Shown here: positions 29,201 to 43,700 of the stretch, piece after piece
Position numbering within the stretch: position 1 is the first letter of the stretch
Layout: each line of letters begins with the position of its first letter
Program-made: the position numbers and the translations under genes
The notes under the pieces: generated by a model
The model's database searches: none
Told to the model about the DNA's origin: nothing
What the model saw: only the letters and a program-made list of their open reading frames with translations
Source: Helopsaltes ochotensis
Taxonomy: Eukaryota; Chordata; Aves; Passeriformes; Locustellidae
Reading direction: 5' to 3'
Assembly (NCBI GenBank): GCA_013400155.1
Contig: VXBM01000044.1
Span: 210,160 to 274,159, forward strand
DNA length: 64,000 nt

Positions 29201-32200
29201 ACACAGGATCATATCCTGCCTCTGCTATTTACAGGTGAACCTGGATGAAACACATTTGTAACTGAAACAAAGCCTATATTCATTAGTTGTATCAAAGTCA
29301 TATTTTTTAATACATGGTTAAAAGAAATATATGCAAACTAATGTGTTTGCATACACCCAAAATGTCTTGCCAAAAGATGTGATTTGGTGGACAAGTAACT
29401 GTAATGCAGATATGTCAGACAAATAATATATTATTTGATACATTAAAACAAAATAATAGCTTTCAGCAGAATATTTATACATTTGTGTAAAACCCACATA
29501 TAGTAGTTGAGTTTTTTATTTGTTGTAACTGCCAAATAATCTCCTAGTCTGCTGAGTAAAATCAAAAACTACATTGTATAAGCAGAAATTAAATAGAAGC
29601 TTCTCTTCTCTGTTAGGCAGTCATATAATGTGGGATTTTTCCCTGACAAGTGAAGAGAAAGCTAAAAACTTGATTCTGAAAAAAGGCACTACCTTTGAAA
29701 AAGAAATGGCTTTTTTTGCCAAAGTCAATAAGAGAAAGAATCCATAGCTGCTTCTGTAGCATAATTTTTGAGAGGTTTTTTTTTTTTTTTTACATGGTTC
29801 TCTGAAAAAAATTACTGCCTGAATTTTTTGGGAGGTACTGTATAACTTCACAAGAATTAGCAAACAGTCATTGCAAGAGTGAGCAGAAAGACAACAGGCA
29901 TCACTTCCTGGCCTTGACTGCCCTCTTGGTGCTAAAATTACTTTCAGAAGTAAAGGGGAAGTATTACATCAGTTTTCATTGAATCTTCTTTTTGCTCTAT
30001 TTATACTTTTGTTGTAAAATTATATATGGGTATATTTGCTTGCTACAGTTTTAATAGTGACACTGTTCTGCATTCTATTAGGAACATTTCAGTAAAAGCA
30101 AATTATTTTTATAAATTACTATACTCTTACTCAAAATAATATTGTTTTTCTTTTCTATCTGGGTTGGGGCTACATAAGTTTAGATTCTTTTTTCAGGAGT
30201 TTAATTATTTTGATTTTTACTTCAGTAGGTACATCTGTCTGAGAATGAGAAGCAATAGGAATAAGGGTCATATATATTGTTCCAAGTTATTTTGGCTGCC
30301 ATTTCTTTAATCTATGTAGAATCCTTCTTTCCTTTCAAAACATATATTTCCTTCTCATAAATTTAATGCTTTCTCCGGCATTGTTGACATATAATAATAC
30401 TGGTAATTCATACTTGTCCATTATAGCTATCTAGAGAAAGATTGAAAAACAGTACTCACACAGGGAAAAAACAAACTTAAACATGGAAGGAGTTAGTAAC
30501 AAAGTGACCAATTAACAAACAGTCCCAATTAGGTTACTGTTAAAAAATAGTATGAAGCATCTCCCCTACATAGTTGGTCGTGTCTTTTGAATTATGTGAT
30601 AAATGAAGAATGCAAGTGAAGAAAGAGATGGGAAATATAATGACATGTTAGAGAGTGGCACAGTTGTTTAGTGAAGCAGATACACACTTTGAGTGTTATT
30701 ATTTTTGTTTCTTTTATTGTTATTGTTGTTAACCTCCATTTCATTCCTAATAAGCATGATGGTGAGTTTCTGAGATATTTGAAAACTATCATGTAATAGT
30801 CCAACTGTAGTGAAGTCTTCTGTTGAGGAAAGGCTGAGGGCAGACGGCATACCTCATCTCTTTCTACAAATGTCTGAAAGAAGCTTGTAGCCAGGTGAGG
30901 GTCAGACTCTTCTCACAAATAATAAACAATAGGACGAGAGGAAAAGGCCTCAGGTTGCATCAGGAGGGGCTTAGATTGGATATTAAGAAAAATTTCATCA
31001 TGTAAACAGTTGTCAGCATTGGAACAGACTGCCCAGGGAAGTGGTGTCATCACCATTCATGGAGGTATTTAAAATAAGTGTAGATGTGGCGCTTAGGGAC
31101 ATTGTTTGGTGGTGGACTTGGCAGTGCTGGTTTAGTTGTTGGACTTGATGATCTTAGAGGCCCTTTCCAACTTAAATGAGTCTGTGATTTCATCGCCCCA
31201 TTTCGGAAGCCATATATACATTTCCACATTTGTATATAGGTGTATATGTACATCTAGTGATAGCTCAACAAATTGCATACTGTTCAATTTCTATTTCAGG
31301 TTCTAGAAAGAAATATGTTGTAGCACAGAATCTTTCACACATTTTAATCAAATCCCTTCAATTTTCCAGTTCTTAATGTTTTACCCTCCCAGAATCCTTG
31401 TGAATATCTCCTGCTCTCTTTAAGGTCTTTACCTTTTTTTTATCCATTCATTGCATGTTGTCTTTCTGTACCTCTGTTACCTATTAAAGCTGTCTCCTGG
31501 AATGTTGCCAGTTCTTCCTTCAGTCCCTCCCTTTTGTTTCCCTCCTATCCTCCCAGTTCATGGGAACTGACTGCAGGATGAGCCATCATTCCAAAAGCAC
31601 TCATTGGTCAATCTGAGAAATGAGATGATGGCACTGCCAAGACCAATAAATAATATTTCTTCATTAGAGAAGAAAAATTTGATCCACTTGTGTTTTGTTC
31701 TGTCTGGGCATCCATTTTTAAATGTCAACTGTTTTTTACACAAAAGAAAAAAAAAATCTTTTTATTCTGTAAACTAGTTTTAATCATATATTTATTGGAA
31801 ATGTGGGACTATTTCTTCCCACATCATTATTCTTCTATAGAGTACCAGAAGCCTTAAATCAGTTCTTCTTACAGCTTTTCATTACGATCTATGCATTCAG
31901 CTCTCATATCTCCAATGGGAAATAGGGTAGAAGTAATATAAGTGCATTGGCAGGAAATATTGCAGATATGCCTTGAGTTTATTTCCCCTTCAATTTAAAC
32001 CACCCTTACCTAGGAGGGCGTCTCTTCCTGCAGTAAATTTTTACCAGTGAAACAGTTTAAACCAGAGACTTTTAATAATCACTCTTATCAGAGACACATT
32101 CCCGTTACACATTATGGTTTGTATATCCCTAGAATGACCCCTTGCTTTAAAAATGTGTTGCTCTTATTCTTTTAAATAATATTGAGTGAAAGGTTTAGAA

Positions 32201-35200
32201 GTTGTAAAATAAGTTTCCTTGAAACAAGAGCATTACATTAGGGTTTCTTGCTTCCTGAAGTTAATAAGTCATACACACTTGGATTTTTAGCACATTTTTT
32301 TGCCTGGATTTGATGAAATGTGTTAAGTAACTTAATCATAGCATCTTTTATATTGCTTGATCAGAGCAAACATATTTCTTGAATCCTTGAAAAAATCTTT
32401 CTCTTTAGGAATGATAAACCCTTTTCCTTTCCCCTCATGGAAACTAGCAGTCCCCCTCCTGGCAGCTCCCATGAAGTGTTTGTTGTGCCAGTGTCTCCTC
32501 TGTAATGCGTTTGCACTCTCAAAGAGAGCTGGGTTTATGTAAAGCATGCATGCTACCATGCAGATCTTTGATCCACAGTGAGCAGAGGCTGTTCACAGAG
32601 CTGATAATAAATGGCTAAGAAGCTATTTAATGTGTCACAGCTGTGAATGACCAAGAGTGCTGCTGATCTGTTCCATGAGAAAAGCAGTTAGGTTAATTAA
32701 AACATCACTAAGGATGTTCTAAGGTAATTTGCTTGATTTCTGCCTTGAGATTTAGGAACTTAATCCCTTTCAGCTATCCTGATTTTCTCAATGAGAAGAG
32801 CTAATTGACTCTGTGACTGTCCAGGCTATTATACAATTGGTTTATTTAAATAACTTTTTTCATAGGATTAAGCTCACTTATTTGATAATGCCTTGAAACA
32901 AATAAAGGCTTTCATGGGAATGCTTTTAGTGTCTGGTCTCTGGACTACAGCTCACACCTTCCATACATATATTCAGCTCTATTTCTCCAGTGGAAAACAG
33001 ACTACAAGGTATGCAAGTACAGTGATATATTCAGTCCCAGAATGAGTAATGATATTCTTCCTCTTCTGATGTACTTAATCTGTGTTCAAGTGCAGAGTAG
33101 TTCCTGCGCTTAAGCACTTGCTATGAGGCTGATAAGCACCAGCAGCCAGCCATTTCTTATGCCTAGTAGCATGAGTAAGCTTGTCCTTAATTCAGGGTAA
33201 GCACCATGATTGAAACAAGCATTTTCACCTTGAGAACCTTCAGGCGTTCTCCTTCTAGCAAGTTTTTCTTAGTAAGCAGAAGGAAATGGTATATGTAGAT
33301 GAGAAAAAACCCCAGCAATATTCATATTCACTGTACTGGCCATAAGCTGAACACACTTAAATAACCATGCCCAATGAAGATAACAAATAACTTCATTGCA
33401 AGCGTCAGTGGAGCTGTCGGGAGCAATTATATGATTTTGTCTGACAGACCTAAAGTTAGATGCAGTTCCATATTCCATGAAATAGTAGATTTATGTATCA
33501 CTGGAGTTGACTCAGGTCTTCATACTTGCAAGATATGTAAACCCCCACTCTGCAAAATGTAGAATACACACAGACTCGCGTGCAAATATGATCTTGAAGT
33601 AACATTAGAATCACATAATGGTTTCAGTTTGAAGGTACCTTGAACAATCACTAGTTCCATCTTCTTTGTTATGGGCAGGGACAACTTCCACTAGATTAAG
33701 CTGTACAAAGCCCCATCCAACCTGATCCTGAGCATTTCCAATAACAAGTCCACAAATTCTCTGGCAACCTGTTTCAGTGTTTCATATTAACCCACTCTCA
33801 TATTAAAGAACTTTTTCTTTATGTAACATATTTTACTTAATAGATTCTATCTGATCCATATCTATCCTCTCTCAGTTTAAAACAGGCTGTGTCCTGTTAC
33901 TACAGGCCCTGATAAAAAGTCTCTCTCCATCTTCCTTATGTCTCCTTTCAATACTGAAAAGCTGCTAGTAGGTCTCCCCAGAGCATTCTCTTCTCTAGAC
34001 TGAACAACCCCAACTTCCTCAGCCTGTCTTCATAGAAAAGATATTCCAGCACTGTCATCATTGGTGCAGAAGGGATGTTCTATTATATCTTTTAAGCATA
34101 TGTGCATGTCTTTGCTTAAAATGTAATTTTCAGAGAATGCACTCCTAGAGAAGTAATTTTCTGAAGCTGTATTGACTCTTAAGGGGGAAAAAGGTAAAAA
34201 AACTATTCTAACATGACCATCAATTGTTTATTATTAATGTTTATTTTGTAGTGTGGAAACAATTAATGACGGCAATTTCCATATTGTGGAGCTGCTAGCT
34301 ATGGATCAGATTCTATCTTTATCTGTTGATGGAGGAAGCCCCAAGATAATTACTAATTTGTCCAAGCAATCCACTCTGAATTTTGATTCTCCGCTGTATG
34401 TGGGAGGTAAGAGGATCTTACTGCTTCTTACTAGGGGTATTATAGATAATTTACTCTGATAACATGCTTTAAGAAACACATTCTTGCTTTTCTTAAAGAG
34501 ACTCATTCATTGATGTAACACCTTAAGATGAGACTTTGGCAGTTAATGTCAATAGCTTCAATTTTCAGAGATAATATGTCCTCAAACTATACTGGTTGCT
34601 TTTTTTAATTATATTTATTTTTATGACAGAAAATTTTGTAATTTTCTGCTGTTATTTTAGCCTTTTATTACATTAAAGAAGTGTGCTTAACAATGCTTAG
34701 CTGCATGACGATTTAGTAATGCCTATTCAGAAAGTGTAGAGTGGTAGCATTCTGTTTTGCTCGTTTTACATTCCTATTTCCTTGTATTGATATCTGCAGG
34801 AAATGATAGCAATATATAAAGCATGAAGTATAATTTATGTCTGGAGATCTTTACAGCTTAGGGCTGATAGGAATTAGGACACTAGGTTAAGAATGTGCCC
34901 AGAGAGTTGCCTCACTCAGGGCTTAGGTTTTGTTTGTTTTGAGAAAAATAAAATAAAATAAAAATCGTTTGTTTATTTGTTTAACTTGAGCAGCTAAAGT
35001 AATTGAAAAATTTTGATCATTTGATGCCATTTACTCTGTAGTACTATGAGTTCAAACACATTGTTTTGCCTAGCAATTCCTGATGGATTTCTCATGGGCC
35101 TTTGCAATCTAGGTAAAAGTCAAAAAATTCAGCCAACACATAGTGCCTCCTTACTTGACAGCAAGTCTGAGTTCTTAATGATCAGAGATTCAGCATGTTT

Positions 35201-38200
35201 TTAAATACTCTTTAAATGCTACAGATTTTCATGTTCTACTTAGTTTAACCTTATATTCTTACAAGAGGCATATAAGGAGTTTCCTTCTGATCTTTCTGTT
35301 AAAAAAAACAAGTATTTTCTTTTTCATTTTGCCTACTTCTCCCATGTCTGAGAATAACTTTTTAGGCTTAAGTATCTTGCCTCCTTGCAAAAAGCTGTGC
35401 CATCACTGGTACATTTGTGTGATGTACTGATGCCTTCAAACAAGGATTGCCTTGCATTTTTTTCCTGTGTATCACTTCTGTTTACAGAGTGTCCTATGCC
35501 ACATTTGGAAGAAGCGATCCTAGACTCTGATTAGACACTGTGTGCTTGCTTACTTGTATTGTCCACATCAGTTTGTTCAATGACTGCTGAAGGCAATTGT
35601 GCTACTTGAAAGCTGAGCTTAGTGCAGAACAATAATCCTCCTGTTTGTTATAAGCACCTTCTGATGAAATGAGACCAGACTGCCGACTGTAAACATTTAT
35701 TCTGGGCATATTCTTACCACTGCCATGTTGACTTGTGACATATGGTTCTCTTCCTTGCTTCTTCCCCCTGCAGATCTGTGCCTCCATTAGGCATGTCACA
35801 TGATATTAGAATCATACTAATCTGCATCATCATCTTCAAGTATCAAAGGAATACCTTTTGGAAATAATCTTTTCTCTTAGTGGTTTGATACCTAAGAGTA
35901 GCAGTTTTTTGCATTCTAGTACATGTTCCTTAGGGAGGTCCTGTGTTTATTCTATTTTAATTCTTCCCATTCAGGCTCCAAACAGACAATTATTTCTGCT
36001 GTCATAGAAAATGTTGATCCAAAAAATAATGAAAACCAATCATAGAAGCACATAGTAACAAAATAAAGGGAAAAAAAATCCAGTAGGTTGACATTCAGCT
36101 CTTAATCTTTCCTCTTCTTTATCTAATTTATCTGTTTATGGTTTTTAAAATTCACAAGATTGGTAATTTTCAGTCTTGTATCTTTATATTACCCAACTTT
36201 TCGAGATTCAATAATTTTTTTCTTATCCAACTATATCTAGATTTTTTAGAGAATTTGATTACACATTTTCATCAGTTAAGAACTTAAATTCTCACTAGGT
36301 TTTTATGCAGTATTTTTATCTTTGCCAAAGTCTTAGTTTGACACCTAAATCATGTAGCTTACACTTACTCTTACCACTTTCCTGCTAAAATGGCATTTCT
36401 GATAAGCATCACCTCAGTTGGCAGGCTGAAATTCAGATTTGACAGCAAGCCCTTATACAGTGTGTGCTCTCATTCTCTCTCATTCTCATACCCTCTCTCC
36501 CTGCCTTCCCCCTTTTTTTTTTCTTTTTTCTTTTTTCTTTCTTTCTCTTTCTTTCTTCTTTTTTCTCTTTCCTTTTTTCCTTCTTTTTTCTCGTTTCTTT
36601 TTTTTTTAATCTTTTTTTCCTTTTTTTTTTAACATCATGGTTTAAAAGGGGCAATTTAACATTGCTTTTACCAAAAGTGAGCTATTTGATTTATACCTTT
36701 TGAGGCTTTTTTGCCTTTTCCAGGTGTATGACTCTTTTGTGTGGTCAGAATGCGCGTGCTTGCTATTTTTCAGTCTTTCTGTAACAAATTTCAGTAAATC
36801 ATATTGAAAGTGCATGGCTTTTGTAAGAATTCTTAAGGGACAATCTGTTTCTTCTCAAAAATTCTTCAAAGGAGTCACAGACATCACTGATACTTCACAT
36901 TCTTCTCTCAGAAATTAGAGCATATTTTCCTAGTTGAGAGTGGCACCTTCTTTCATGGATCTCCCTATTTCTGAGACAGGTAGAGTATCAGCTGCTTCTC
37001 ATTTGTGCCTGATCTGTTCTGGCAGCTTCTAGAATTAGATACTTGTTTCGACAGTTTTACTGCGTGACTGTTACTTAAGAGAGATTCCTACCATTTGCCT
37101 CCTTGAACAGTAATTTACCTGTAGTCAAGTTCAGTGTCCAAAAGCTTAAAAGGGGGTGGCAACTACTCTCTTACCTTGCCAAAAATAGATCTGAAATATT
37201 TGTATGAGTTTTTTTTCTTTGTCAGTTCTTTCCTAACTGGAATCTTTATATAAAAATTATCTAAGAGATACTGCTAAAGAATATAAGCAGGTTTTACACA
37301 GGCTTTGGCCTTCTGACGTTTTGTATCTTGCTAGAAGAAGCAAAAGTGTACAGTCTGAAAGCTTGTGCATATGTTTGCATTGCATTTCCAAATGTTCCCC
37401 TTATAAGAGAATACAGACAAAAAAATTTTGAATCATGTGTGATATAGCACCTATTGTCTGATCTCACACGTACATGCTTATATAGTTCCCAGAAATCACA
37501 TTTAAGTTTCCTGACATTTTCAAGTATAACGTCTAGTTATGAGGAATTTGGGTTATGGCCAGTTTATCACTTCCTTCCTCCTCAGAGAAATGAGTCCTTC
37601 TCCTCTTCCAGTGGGGGGTCCCTCCCATGGGAGACAGTTCTCCACAAACTGCTCCTGCATGGGTCCCTTTTTTCCCGTGGGGTGCTGTTCTTCATGAACA
37701 GGCTGCTCCAGCATGGGTCCCCCTCAGGGTCACAAGTCCGAGGAAAACCTGCTCCAGTGGGGGCTCCTCTCTCCACAGGTCCTACCAGGAGCCTGCTCCA
37801 GCACAAGCTTCCCATGGGATCCACATGCACTTCTCGAGCATCCACCTGCTCCAGCATGGGTCTCCTGCATGGGCTCCAGGTGGATCTCTGCTCCCCTGTG
37901 AACGTCCGTGGGCTGCAGAGGCACAGCTGCCTCACCATGGGCTGCATGGGAATCTCAGCTCCGGTGCCTGGAGCACCTCCTCCCACTCCTGCTTTGCCAA
38001 TTTCAGTGTCTGCAGAGCTGTTCCTCAGATATTCTCATTCCTCTCTGGTCACCTCGGCGCAATTACTCTCTTGGGGCTTTTCCTTTATAGATATGTTATC
38101 CCATAGCTGTTGGTACCATCACTGACTGGCTTGGCCAAGGCAGATTTGACAGCTCCATCCTGGAGCCAGCTGGACATGGTGGACACTTCTGGCAGCTTCT

Positions 38201-40713
38201 CAGAGAAGCCACCCCTGTAGCACCCCCAGTGCCCAACTCCAGGCCACACAGACCCAATGCACTTACTTAACTGATAAGATCAAAGAAGATTAGGCTCTTC
38301 AACAGTACAGATACAATACTGTTCGTTTCTGTAATCACTGAAGCCTAGCACAAATGAAATTACAATAACCTCTAAATGAGGTCTACTTCATAAGGTTGAA
38401 CTGCATCACTCTTAACTGTTCAGAGTAATATAGGAAATTATTAGAAGTATCAGTTTACATGGTTAAGGAGCAACTATGCAGAACATTCCTGCTTTCTTGT
38501 CAGTATCTAAGTACCAGAATGAAATTTGTTGATTTTGTCTAGGAATAAACCTATGCAGCTAAAAAGAATATTTATTTTCAGGTAAACAGATCCTTTTCAA
38601 TGCTCAGTGCACTTTCATTTCCTCTCCTTACGAGTCTCAGGACTCATTTAGGCATTTGTATATTCATTATTAGAAAGCAGTATTTTAAGGACTATCTACT
38701 ATAGGCTAATATGTTGGCAATAGGTTTAAAGAAAACAAAAAGCAGGGGGTAGAAGAAACTTCATGTATACAAGAAAAAGTTTTATAGTAATGTTCCTTCT
38801 GAATTATTCTTGAATAATTATAACAGGATAAGTGCATCACATACACCTACTGCTCTAATTATTCCTATAACAACTATAGACTGTAACAGAGTAATTACTC
38901 TGAAAATGGTCAATACTGGGGACGTTTGCATTATCTAAAAGGATATACACCGAAGTGGTTTGATGTTGAATTATTGTTATTGTTATTATTGACTGGTTTA
39001 GACTGTAATGGCAGCTATGAATGGCTTCTAGTTTTATTTTATTACTCTGTTTTTGAGACACACTAAACAAAACTATTGTTTGTTTTCAAACCTCAACCTT
39101 TTAAATTGTCCTTTCCAAGAAATTTTCTGTAGCAAAACTGCACATTTGAGTTATGTATGCTAGCTCCATTTTGATGAACTGATCCTACTAAATTCTTTTG
39201 GATTTGAGTATTTTAACTCATAAAAAAATGACATATCAGGTGCTAAATTTCAACAACCTTTGTTTTTCTGGGATTCAGAAACTGTGTGCTATCCTGAACT
39301 TAAATGCACTAGGTCAAAACCAGGCAAAGCTGACCTTTTCACAGCTCTGAGCTTCCTTTCTGAAAAGGTCTTATATTCATCTCTTAAGTGTGACTTAGAC
39401 ACTTATAGGTTTGGAGCTGGTTTACATGTATGCTTGACAACCAGGACAATTTCCAAAAACTAGATTATTGTTCATGGTTCTAGTCTGAATAGCTAAGAAT
39501 AATTAATTAAGAAGAAGCATTCCTTTAAAAGTGTTTTAAAAATAGAGAAAATGGTATAGAGATTATTACACTGATTATGTGCTGTTATTAATTTCCTAGG
39601 CATGCCTGTGAAAAATAACATAGCAGCTATACGCCAGTCACCGGGGCAGAATGGCACTAGCTTCCATGGTTGCATCCGAAACCTATACATCAACAGTGAA
39701 CTCCAGGACTTCAGAAATGTGCCACTGCAAGTGGGAATTCTGCCAGGTTGTGAGCCTTGTCATAAGAAAGTTTGTGTGCATGGCACATGCCATGCTACCA
39801 GCCAGTCAGGCTTCTCCTGTGAGTGTGAAGGAGGATGGACCGGACCACTCTGTGATCAGCAAACTAACGACCCATGTCTGGGAAATAAGTATGTCCTGCT
39901 TCAAGAAAAAGCAGTAGTATAATATGCATATAAGCCTCCTGTTATATGTGTTTTTTTCATAAAAGTTCACACTTTCAAAAAGCAACATAACCTGGGCATG
40001 TAAAAGTGAGAACAGCATCCACGTTAGAGTACATATTCTTTCCATAAACCTAATGAGGGAAAGCCCTCCATTTATGGGGAGCAGATTCACACATCTCACT
40101 GAAGTTCTGCCTAAAGCCTGGGAGCTGCTATTAGAAACTTCTGTATGGGCTTCTTTTATAATGAGATTCACTGATGTAACTGTGGGTATGACCCTTGGCA
40201 CAAAAATAATTTTGAAAATGGAAAAAAATCTATTTGCGATAAAACTATTATTGTTAATAATAATTACTATTATTATTATAATATTCTCGACTGTGTTTTT
40301 GAAAAATGATATAATGGACATATCTTTTATGCTTTCAGAGTACCCCAGGATTTAGCAGGAAAATAGATTTCAATCTTTATGGTGAACTTCTGTTTCAGCC
40401 TGAGTGTGTTAATTCTATTTGCTGACTTGAGCAGAAAGTTTTATTTTAGATATTTATAGATATCTATAGAGAAGTCCTTGTATATAAATGTATGGAGATA
40501 GGAAAAGATATGTATAATTGTGTATATGATGGTATTGATATCTTTGCATATTTATCTTTCAAATTTACTGTAGAGAGAGATTCAGTTTGGGTTCGTGGAC
40601 TCCCAGCACAGGAAGATCAGAAACTTCAGAAGTTCAAAGTTATTCTGTACTTACCAATCTTGGGCAACAAGATGACATTCTGTTTGTACTTACCACTGTC
40701 CTTATTACTTCTT

Positions 40714-40784
<71 letters not shown>

Positions 40785-43700
40785 CAGGCCTGCTCAGGTC
40801 TTTTGGCTGCTGCTTTTTCAGTGCAGCATTTGCCCATGTAATTTTGTACTTTTAAGGACCAGTGGCCTAAGTTTGCTAAGAGATTCTAATAAGATGATTT
40901 TCAACTCCCATATAAAATGATGTTTAAATCATCTTTTCACATAGTGTGTGGAGAGTCTGACCCTTTAAAGTTTTATACAGCAGTTACCATGCTTTACAAC
41001 ACAGTTTTCTTTATATTGGTTATAGACTATTTCAGTACCTTTAAGTTTTGAATTCTTCTCAGAGCTAGAGCAGTCAGATTTCGAAGGATATCATTATAGC
41101 ATTTCATTTTTCTTGGTCTTTTTCTTAGGCTGTCCTCTTTCACAGTAACTTTAAAGAAAGGTAGCTACAGAAGGTTAAAAAATGCAAATGTGACTTTATA
41201 CTTCAATACTTCAAGATTAAAAAATAACATCAAATTGTACCCACAAGTTCTGCTATCAGAAAAGCCAGAGAATTTCTTTAAACTGTCCTTGAAATATTAG
41301 ATTCTTCATTGGTTCTTATAACTGTGCACATTAGCGCCCAAACTGAGTGCTTTTTTGCAGCAAATTAGGAAGTTGTCAGTATCAGATGTAGGCAGTATCA
41401 AAGAAAGGCCAGCAAGTGAGCACAGCATTAATATTTTGTTTGCTCTTTAAAGTATTGCATTTGTTTCAGCTGTTACAGTGCTGTGAGCTTTTAAGAGAGA
41501 AAGCCAAACCAAAATTTTTTATTTGGAGTGGAGGTGGGCTTTGTTGCTCTTTTCTTCCTGGAGGTTTAAATTCTATATTTCTTGATTCATGTCTAAATGG
41601 TCTATTGAATAGATGCATTTTATCCCTCTAATACAATTTGACATTCTGCTTTAACTGGGCAACAGAATTGCCACTTAGATCTCTGTTTCAAAAATATAAG
41701 TGATCTTTCAGAGATCCCTGCACATCATGAAAAGGCTTAAGACACATTTACTTTACCTATACCTAGGTGTTCGAATTCAAAATATAGTGACCAAAGATTG
41801 TTCTCTAGTCAGTGAAGGAATAAACACATTTCAAAAGAATAAATAAGACTCAAGTTGTCTAATCATCCTCTAGATAAGCTCATTTCTCCCCATGACTGAC
41901 TGTGTCTGGAGCTTATGGCAATTATACATCCAACTTGAGTGCCTGACACTGGTACCTAAAATTAGATGAGATGAAACTGTGCCCGAGAGTTTGCACTTAG
42001 CTTCATGTTCCTTTCAGTACAGTCTGAAGATGAAATTTAGAGCTTCAAAGAGCAGGTGGAAACAAAAGTAGGAGAGCTGGCATTAGCTAAAATTTAATCA
42101 TCTTCTAAGTCAAAGCAAAACTTTACCAAAGATCTTGACACAAATTGCTTTGATATCTAAAGCCTGTATGGAGTATGGCAGGATGTCAGTGCCACCTGAG
42201 TAACTTTGTAGATCAGATGTCCTAAAAGTGAATGCTTTATAAATGGTGAAAAGATCAAATGCTGAACATAATGAAAACTAAACAAAAGCTATCTGCCTTG
42301 TGATACTGTCTAAGCCTTCCATTTTGAATTGCTTAGAAACAGTCTTGGAATATCAGACTTCAGCCACAGGAACAATTTTGAATTTTTGTAGAGAACATAG
42401 TTGCTTCAAAATACAGACTAATAGAGAAGTTGGAGGTGCTTAACCAATTAGTTTTATTTTTTCAGGTTTTAATTCCAAACTGCTTATGTTATTTTAAATT
42501 TTTCAAAATGAGATGTTGCTCTTAATAGACTTCTTTTAAGATAACATGCCTTTTTGGGTGAATTTTTGCCATTTTCAAATTGCAACAAATGGTTTTGTTT
42601 TAGATCAAATGGGATTTTTTTTTAATCTCAATTTTTTTCATTTATTTAACTGGCTGTCATACTAAGGAGGTTGTGAGTTCTAGAGTCATACACTATAGAG
42701 AGGAAAAGCATTAGAGAGCAGCAACATCAGGAAGGGTGACTTGTATGTCAGGATTGCATTCCTCCCCACAGAGGAATTTTCACTGTGATCTCCCTAGGAA
42801 ACAGTATGTAGATAGAAAATTTTTCTATGGAAACAACAGTTAAAGAGAATAACTTTATTTTTGGAAGGAAGGTATAGATCATGGCTGCCAAATGAGAAAG
42901 GGGAAGTAATTTTATTCCAAGTCATTGGTGATGATTTCAGAAGATGAAATCCCCTAATGTTCAGGTTACAGCTAGGAACGGGTAATTAAGCATGCTCCTT
43001 TTGGGAAACACCGCCTCTCTCCCAAAGAGAAGTAAGACCAGCTGTGTGTTCCCATATTACTGTACAGCACAACTTAACAGGTGCAGATTAACTCACAATC
43101 TTTTTTGTCTTAACAAAAAGATTTGAGCCTGCCGCAAATGTTTATCGAAGCTCAACTGGGAAATTAGCGGCTTTAATCACTTTGGGTGAGACTTGATAAT
43201 GCACAGCCTCATCTAGTGTGAGGTTTGGTATGAATTCTGGGTGAATGCTGTTGCCTTGCAGTGAAGCATAGCAGTGGAGACCTCCCTCAGATGTTACAAG
43301 ATCCTGCTACTTGCAGTTGGCAATACAGACTAATGTATTTGAAAGGAAAGCACATGTTCAGCTTGAGACTACTGTTGCTTGAGCCAGAATAGTTCCTCTT
43401 AGGAAGTGCCTGACCTGTTTCTGTGCTGGGAGCCCATATTTCATGAGTGACAATATGAGTTTATTTTAAATCATATACGAACCAGAATTTCAGGTGAGTT
43501 TCTTTTTTCTGTGGTTTGATTTTGCTGTGTTCTTCTCAAAAGCATGCTTAAAATTTAGGTAGACAGGAAATGTTGTTTTTAGTAACTGTGGCTTGTAAAA
43601 TTTTTCCATAACACATCTACAGTGGCTATTTTCTGGTGAGAGGGGGTTCTGTACTGCAGCTTGTTTTGTGTAAACTTGCATACCAATTATAAACCACTTC

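Larger units (their letters stand above)
29235..34251 (+). other. SLIT2: SLIT2 intron with two CR1 fragments
   Basis: 5.0 kb intron within the laminin G domain. It contains a sense CR1 (about 30821-31190) and an antisense CR1 (about 33608-34068). The stretch 32430-32860 is of higher complexity than its surroundings (see findings). No further exon was found. Confidence 0.8.
34407..39599 (+). other. SLIT2: SLIT2 intron with pyrimidine tract and antisense LTR fragment
   Basis: 5.2 kb intron. It contains a pyrimidine-only region around 36467-36630 and a GC-rich antisense LTR fragment at about 37555-38262. A short AAAT-rich run lies near 34948. The rest is AT-rich unique DNA without gene signals. 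Confidence 0.8.

Noticed and set aside
36390..36703. Phe/Ser/Leu-rich and Lys/Glu/Arg-rich ORFs
   Set aside because: Artefacts of the pyrimidine tract on the two strands.
37454..38125. 223-codon ORF, the longest in the window, plus overlapping 159- and 134-codon ORFs
   Set aside because: They lie on the GC-rich antisense LTR fragment, are open in several frames at once and resemble no protein. Low stop density is due to composition.
39806..40321. 171-codon minus-strand ORF
   Set aside because: Partly the antisense of the EGF7/EGF8 exon and partly intron; no family similarity and low-complexity Ile runs from an ATT repeat.
40492..40920. Poly-Phe and poly-Lys ORFs
   Set aside because: Created by the 67-nt T run; the same applies to the ORFs at 51228-51441.
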